From: an uncultured Clostridia bacterium
GTDB lineage: Bacteria > Bacillota > Clostridia > Christensenellales > Aristaeellaceae
Assembly: GCA_946408995.1 (NCBI GenBank)
Contig: CAMJUL010000022.1
Span: 1-50,195 of the forward strand
DNA length: 50,195 nucleotides
Direction: 5' to 3'
Made by a program: the position numbers and the translations under genes. Position 1 is the stretch's first letter; every line of letters starts with the position of its first letter. The notes below the pieces were generated by a model, which was given only the letters and a program-made list of their open reading frames with translations, was not told where the DNA came from and ran no database searches. Below, piece after piece: positions 47,295-50,195 of the stretch.

Positions 47295-47900
47295 GTGAGC
47301 TTGATCTTTTTGACCGAAGACACACATATCCCGGACCCCCTGTGCCTGTGTCTTGGCACCTTTGACGGGGTGCATCTGGGCCATCAGGCATTGATCCGGA
47401 CCTGCGTTGGAAGGGCGAAAGAAAAAGGGCTGATCCCCGCCGCGTTTGTGTTTGTCCGTCCGCCCGCCCTGACCCTTCGCGCCAATGCGGATCCGGTGCT
47501 GACCGAAATGACGGACAAACAGCTGCTTTTGGAAAAAGCCGGGATCGAACGCGTCCTGTGTACGGATTTTGACGCCCGTTTTTCCAATTACAGTTATCGG
47601 GATTTCTTTGAACGTTTTATTGTCCGTCAAATGAACGCGAAGCATGTGGTCGTCGGGTTTCATTACCGGTTTGGGCGGCATGCCGAAGGAAACGCTTCTA
47701 TTTTGGCACAGCTCTGTGAAACGGAAGGAATCTCCATCGACGTGGTTCCGCCGGTCAAGACAAACTCGGGGCTGTTGATTTCAAGCACGGCCATCAGGCG
47801 TTTTATAATACAGGGAAACCGTCGCGCGGCGGAAGAGATGCTCGGGAGAAAGCTTCTGCCCCACGAAGAAAAACTGCTTGGAGGGGTTTCGAATGAGTAA
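47295..47900 (+). CDS. FAD synthetase domain protein, RibF-like without kinase domain
   Basis: From a GTG at 47295, 6 bases after GGGAGGG, the product has 201 residues and corresponds to the FMN adenylyltransferase half of RibF: GTFDGVHLGHQALI near 17-30, the conserved VVGFHYRFGR and ISSTAIRRFIIQGN. The riboflavin kinase half, about 120 residues, is missing. The stop overlaps the start of the FMN-binding protein, so this is a designed end and not a frameshift. It probably supplies FAD, the substrate of ApbE. Confidence 0.85.
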   Translation: MSLIFLTEDTHIPDPLCLCLGTFDGVHLGHQALIRTCVGRAKEKGLIPAAFVFVRPPALTLRANADPVLTEMTDKQLLLEKAGIERVLCTDFDARFSNYSYRDFFERFIVRQMNAKHVVVGFHYRFGRHAEGNASILAQLCETEGISIDVVPPVKTNSGLLISSTAIRRFIIQGNRRAAEEMLGRKLLPHEEKLLGGVSNE

Positions 47901-50195
47901 GAAACAGTTGCCCGCGTGGGCAGTCCTGATGATCATCACGCTGGTCGCGGCCCTGTGCCTGGGCGGCACCTACGAGATGACCAAGGACACGATCGCCCAA
48001 AGGACTGCAGCGGAGGCGGAGGCGACCAGGAAAGCGCTTCTGCCGGACGCGTCCGTTTTCGAACAGGTGGAGGACAGCCAGCTTGACTCCCTGTATGTCG
48101 GCAAAACCGGAGAAGGCGATGATGCGCAGGCCGTGGGGTATGTCGGCGTGACGACGGTTCAGGGATTTGGCGGGGACGTGGAGGTTACCGTCGGAACGGA
48201 TACGTCCGGAACACTGACCGGGATCCGTGTCGGCGGTGAAAACTTCAGCGAAACGGCCGGGCTGGGCGCCAGGGCCAAGGACGCCGCCTTTACCGATCAG
48301 TTCAAGGGGAAAACCCCCACCCTGAAACTGGGCAGCAGCGCCAATGAAAACGAAATCGACGCCCTGACCTCCTCGACCATTACCTCTAATGCTGTGGTCC
48401 GCGGGGTCAACAGCGCCTGGAAAAGCATTTCCGGATACGCGGGATTCTCATCCGGGGAAGAAACCCTGGTGGCGAATACCGGCGATGGGTTTGTCGTTCA
48501 GGCGGACGGGCTGACGGGCACCTTCGATGTGACCGTAAAGCTGGATGAGGGCGGCGCTGTCGCCGGCGTGAGCCTCGGCGAGGCCTCCACGGACGCGGAC
48601 GCGGCTTTCCTGAAGATGGTGAAGGACAGCGGAACGTTCCTTGCCCAATTCAACGGCAAGAGCGGCGAGATCTCCGCGTCCGACATTGATATGGTGTCCG
48701 GTGCGACCACCTCCTCAAAGGGCGTTCTTGCCGCCGTCAACACGGTGCTCGGGAACGGATCCAATCCCGCGGCTGCCGAGGCTGCGCCCGCGGAGACGGC
48801 AATCGTTTCCGAACCTTCTGTGGACGGGAATACCGTGTCGGCGGATGGGCTGACGGGCACCTTTGACGTGACCGTACAGCTGGATGAGAGCGGCGCGGTC
48901 GCTAACGTGAACCTGGGAGAAGCCTCCACGGACGCGGATGCGGCTTTCCTGAAGATGGTGAAGGACAGCGGCACGTTCCTTCCCCAGTTCATTGGAAAGA
49001 GCGGCGAGATCGCCGAAGCGGACATTGACATGGTGACAGGTGCGACCACCTCCTCAAAGGGCGTTCTTGCAGCCGTCAATACGGTGCTCCGCAAGGGATC
49101 CACGGCTGCGGCTGCCGAGGGTGCGCCCGCGGAGACGGCAAACGTTTCCGAACCTTCTTTGGATGAAAAAACCGTAACGGCCAACGGACTGACTGGCACC
49201 TTCGACGTGACCGTACAGCTGGATGAGAGCGGCGCAGTCGCTAACGTGAACCTGGGAGAAGCCTCCACGGATGCGGACGCGCCTTTCCTGAAGATGGTGA
49301 AGGACAGCGGCACGTTCCTATCCCAGTTCGTTGGAAAGAATGGCGGGATCGCCGAAGCGGACATTGATATGGTAACGGGTGCTACGACATCCTCCAAGGC
49401 CGTCGTTGCTGCGGTTAATTCGCTCATCGGCGGTACGGCTGCCGGGGAACTCCCCCGCGCCGATGCGGCGCAGGAGCGCGCCGGTGTCCGCGAAACCGCT
49501 GACGGCGGGTATCTTGTCACGGCTAACGGAAAGACGGGCACCTTCGATGTGACGGTGTTCCTGGACAAAGACGGCACGGTCACCGAAGTCCGGGTCGGAG
49601 ATGCGTCCAATGAAGATGATGTGCCTTATGTACTGATGCTCAGGATCAAAGAAAGCTTTCTCCCCCAGTTTGTGGGCAAAGCGGGCGAGATCGCCGAATC
49701 GGAGATCGATTCGGTAACGTATGCTACGCTGTCTTCCGGGGCCGTCCTGGAGGCGGTGAATGAGGTCCTTTCCCATTACGCAGCCGCAGCAGCCGCCCGG
49801 ATGCCTGTGGAGAAGGAGGATGGCAGCTTTGGCGTCACCGCCGCAGGCAAGACGGGCACATTTGATGTGGCCGTGTACCTGAACGCGGACGGCACGGTTT
49901 CCGAGGTCCGTCTTGGGGAACCCTCCTCGGAAGATGATCTTCCGTACCTGATGATGCTGAAGATCAGCGATCGCTTCCTCCCCCAGTTTGCCGGGAAGGG
50001 CGGGGAAATCACGCCTGAAGAGATTGATACGGTAACCTACGCGACCCTGTCTTCCAAAGCGGTCCTGGAAGCCGTTAACGCGGTCCTCAGTCAAGCAAAG
50101 AAGGCTCCTGCGGCCCCTTCCGCCTCCGTTGAGGGGGACGCTGCGACGGTGACGGCCCGCGGGTTTACGGGCACCTTCGACGTTAACGTGACGCT
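47893..50195 (+). CDS. Membrane-anchored multi-domain FMN-binding protein (partial, runs off the window)
   Basis: The ATG at 47893 follows GGAGGGG by 6 bases and overlaps the previous stop by 8. At least 767 residues are in the window, with no stop. One membrane helix at about 9-27 anchors it with the rest outside. First comes an RnfG-like domain (about 30-185; attachment segment TSST, Thr162). Then five complete FMN_bind repeats begin near 204, 317, 430, 544 and 650, with candidate flavin threonines 272, 385, 498, 612 and 718, and a sixth repeat starts near 755. Repeats 1-3 read SGAT or TGAT; repeats 4 and 5 read TYAT. Ala/Glu/Pro-rich linkers separate them. It is the likely substrate of ApbE and could act as an electron conduit. 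Confidence 0.9.
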   Translation, partial: MSKKQLPAWAVLMIITLVAALCLGGTYEMTKDTIAQRTAAEAEATRKALLPDASVFEQVEDSQLDSLYVGKTGEGDDAQAVGYVGVTTVQGFGGDVEVTVGTDTSGTLTGIRVGGENFSETAGLGARAKDAAFTDQFKGKTPTLKLGSSANENEIDALTSSTITSNAVVRGVNSAWKSISGYAGFSSGEETLVANTGDGFVVQADGLTGTFDVTVKLDEGGAVAGVSLGEASTDADAAFLKMVKDSGTFLAQFNGKSGEISASDIDMVSGATTSSKGVLAAVNTVLGNGSNPAAAEAAPAETAIVSEPSVDGNTVSADGLTGTFDVTVQLDESGAVANVNLGEASTDADAAFLKMVKDSGTFLPQFIGKSGEIAEADIDMVTGATTSSKGVLAAVNTVLRKGSTAAAAEGAPAETANVSEPSLDEKTVTANGLTGTFDVTVQLDESGAVANVNLGEASTDADAPFLKMVKDSGTFLSQFVGKNGGIAEADIDMVTGATTSSKAVVAAVNSLIGGTAAGELPRADAAQERAGVRETADGGYLVTANGKTGTFDVTVFLDKDGTVTEVRVGDASNEDDVPYVLMLRIKESFLPQFVGKAGEIAESEIDSVTYATLSSGAVLEAVNEVLSHYAAAAAARMPVEKEDGSFGVTAAGKTGTFDVAVYLNADGTVSEVRLGEPSSEDDLPYLMMLKISDRFLPQFAGKGGEITPEEIDTVTYATLSSKAVLEAVNAVLSQAKKAPAAPSASVEGDAATVTARGFTGTFDVNVT
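48502..50195 (+). repeat. Tandem repeats coding FMN_bind domains
   Basis: Repeat units begin at 48502, 48841, 49180, 49522, 49840 and 50155, with periods of 339, 339, 342, 318 and 315 bases. Units 1-3 are nearly identical in long DNA stretches, indicating recent duplication; units 4 and 5 resemble each other more. The last one is cut by the window end. Confidence 0.85.

Overview
The window looks like chromosome of a Gram-positive Bacillota (Clostridia) with fairly high G+C. The evidence is conserved Firmicutes gene order: plsX-acpP-rnc-smc-ftsY, ylxM-ffh-rpsP-khpA-rimM-trmD, dnaG-rpoD-trmK, and a full F-type ATP synthase operon followed by acetate kinase. Promoters fit a sigma-A type consensus, many with an extended -10, and Shine-Dalgarno sites are strong. 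I cannot place the genus; an uncultured Christensenellales-like gut or rumen lineage is only a guess. I see no rRNA, tRNA, CRISPR array, insertion sequence or prophage. Coding density is very high: the longest stretch without a gene is 279 bases (41083-41361).

Layout. 1-5.3 kb: a large wall-binding protein with SH3 and peptidoglycan-binding repeats (+), then CHAP-like amidase, phosphoesterase and NUDIX genes (-). 5.4-8.3 kb: a membrane glycosyltransferase-like protein, a small orphan and a GtrA protein. 8.3-15 kb: phospholipid precursor, ACP, RNase III, SMC and FtsY. 15-21.6 kb: glycyl-tRNA synthetase, a polysaccharide deacetylase, YbaK, a SpoIID-like protein and a lipid kinase. 21.7-30.4 kb: upp, then atpIBEFHAGDC-ackA. 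30.4-34.6 kb: acetyltransferase, hydrolase, a membrane MurF-like ligase and Ddl. 34.6-36.7 kb: a tyrosine recombinase, an RNase H homologue that has lost catalytic residues, and a ComEA-like protein. 36.8-41.1 kb: zinc-ribbon protein, trmK, rpoD, dnaG. 41.3-46 kb: dgt, trmD, rimM, khpA, rpsP, ffh, ylxM. 46.1-50.2 kb: an extracytosolic flavin cassette that runs off the window.

The most interesting system is the right-hand cassette: secreted ApbE flavin transferase, a stand-alone FAD synthetase domain with no riboflavin kinase half, and a membrane-anchored protein with at least six FMN-binding domains in tandem, plus the start of a seventh. Together they could make FAD, transfer FMN covalently to threonines outside the membrane and build a multi-flavin electron conduit. 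Also notable are an ATP synthase whose c subunit has a two-carboxylate, sodium-type site and whose epsilon subunit lacks the inhibitory C-terminal helices; a catalytically degraded RNase H; a long hairpin in front of the tyrosine recombinase; and a perfect cre-like site between dgt and dnaG.
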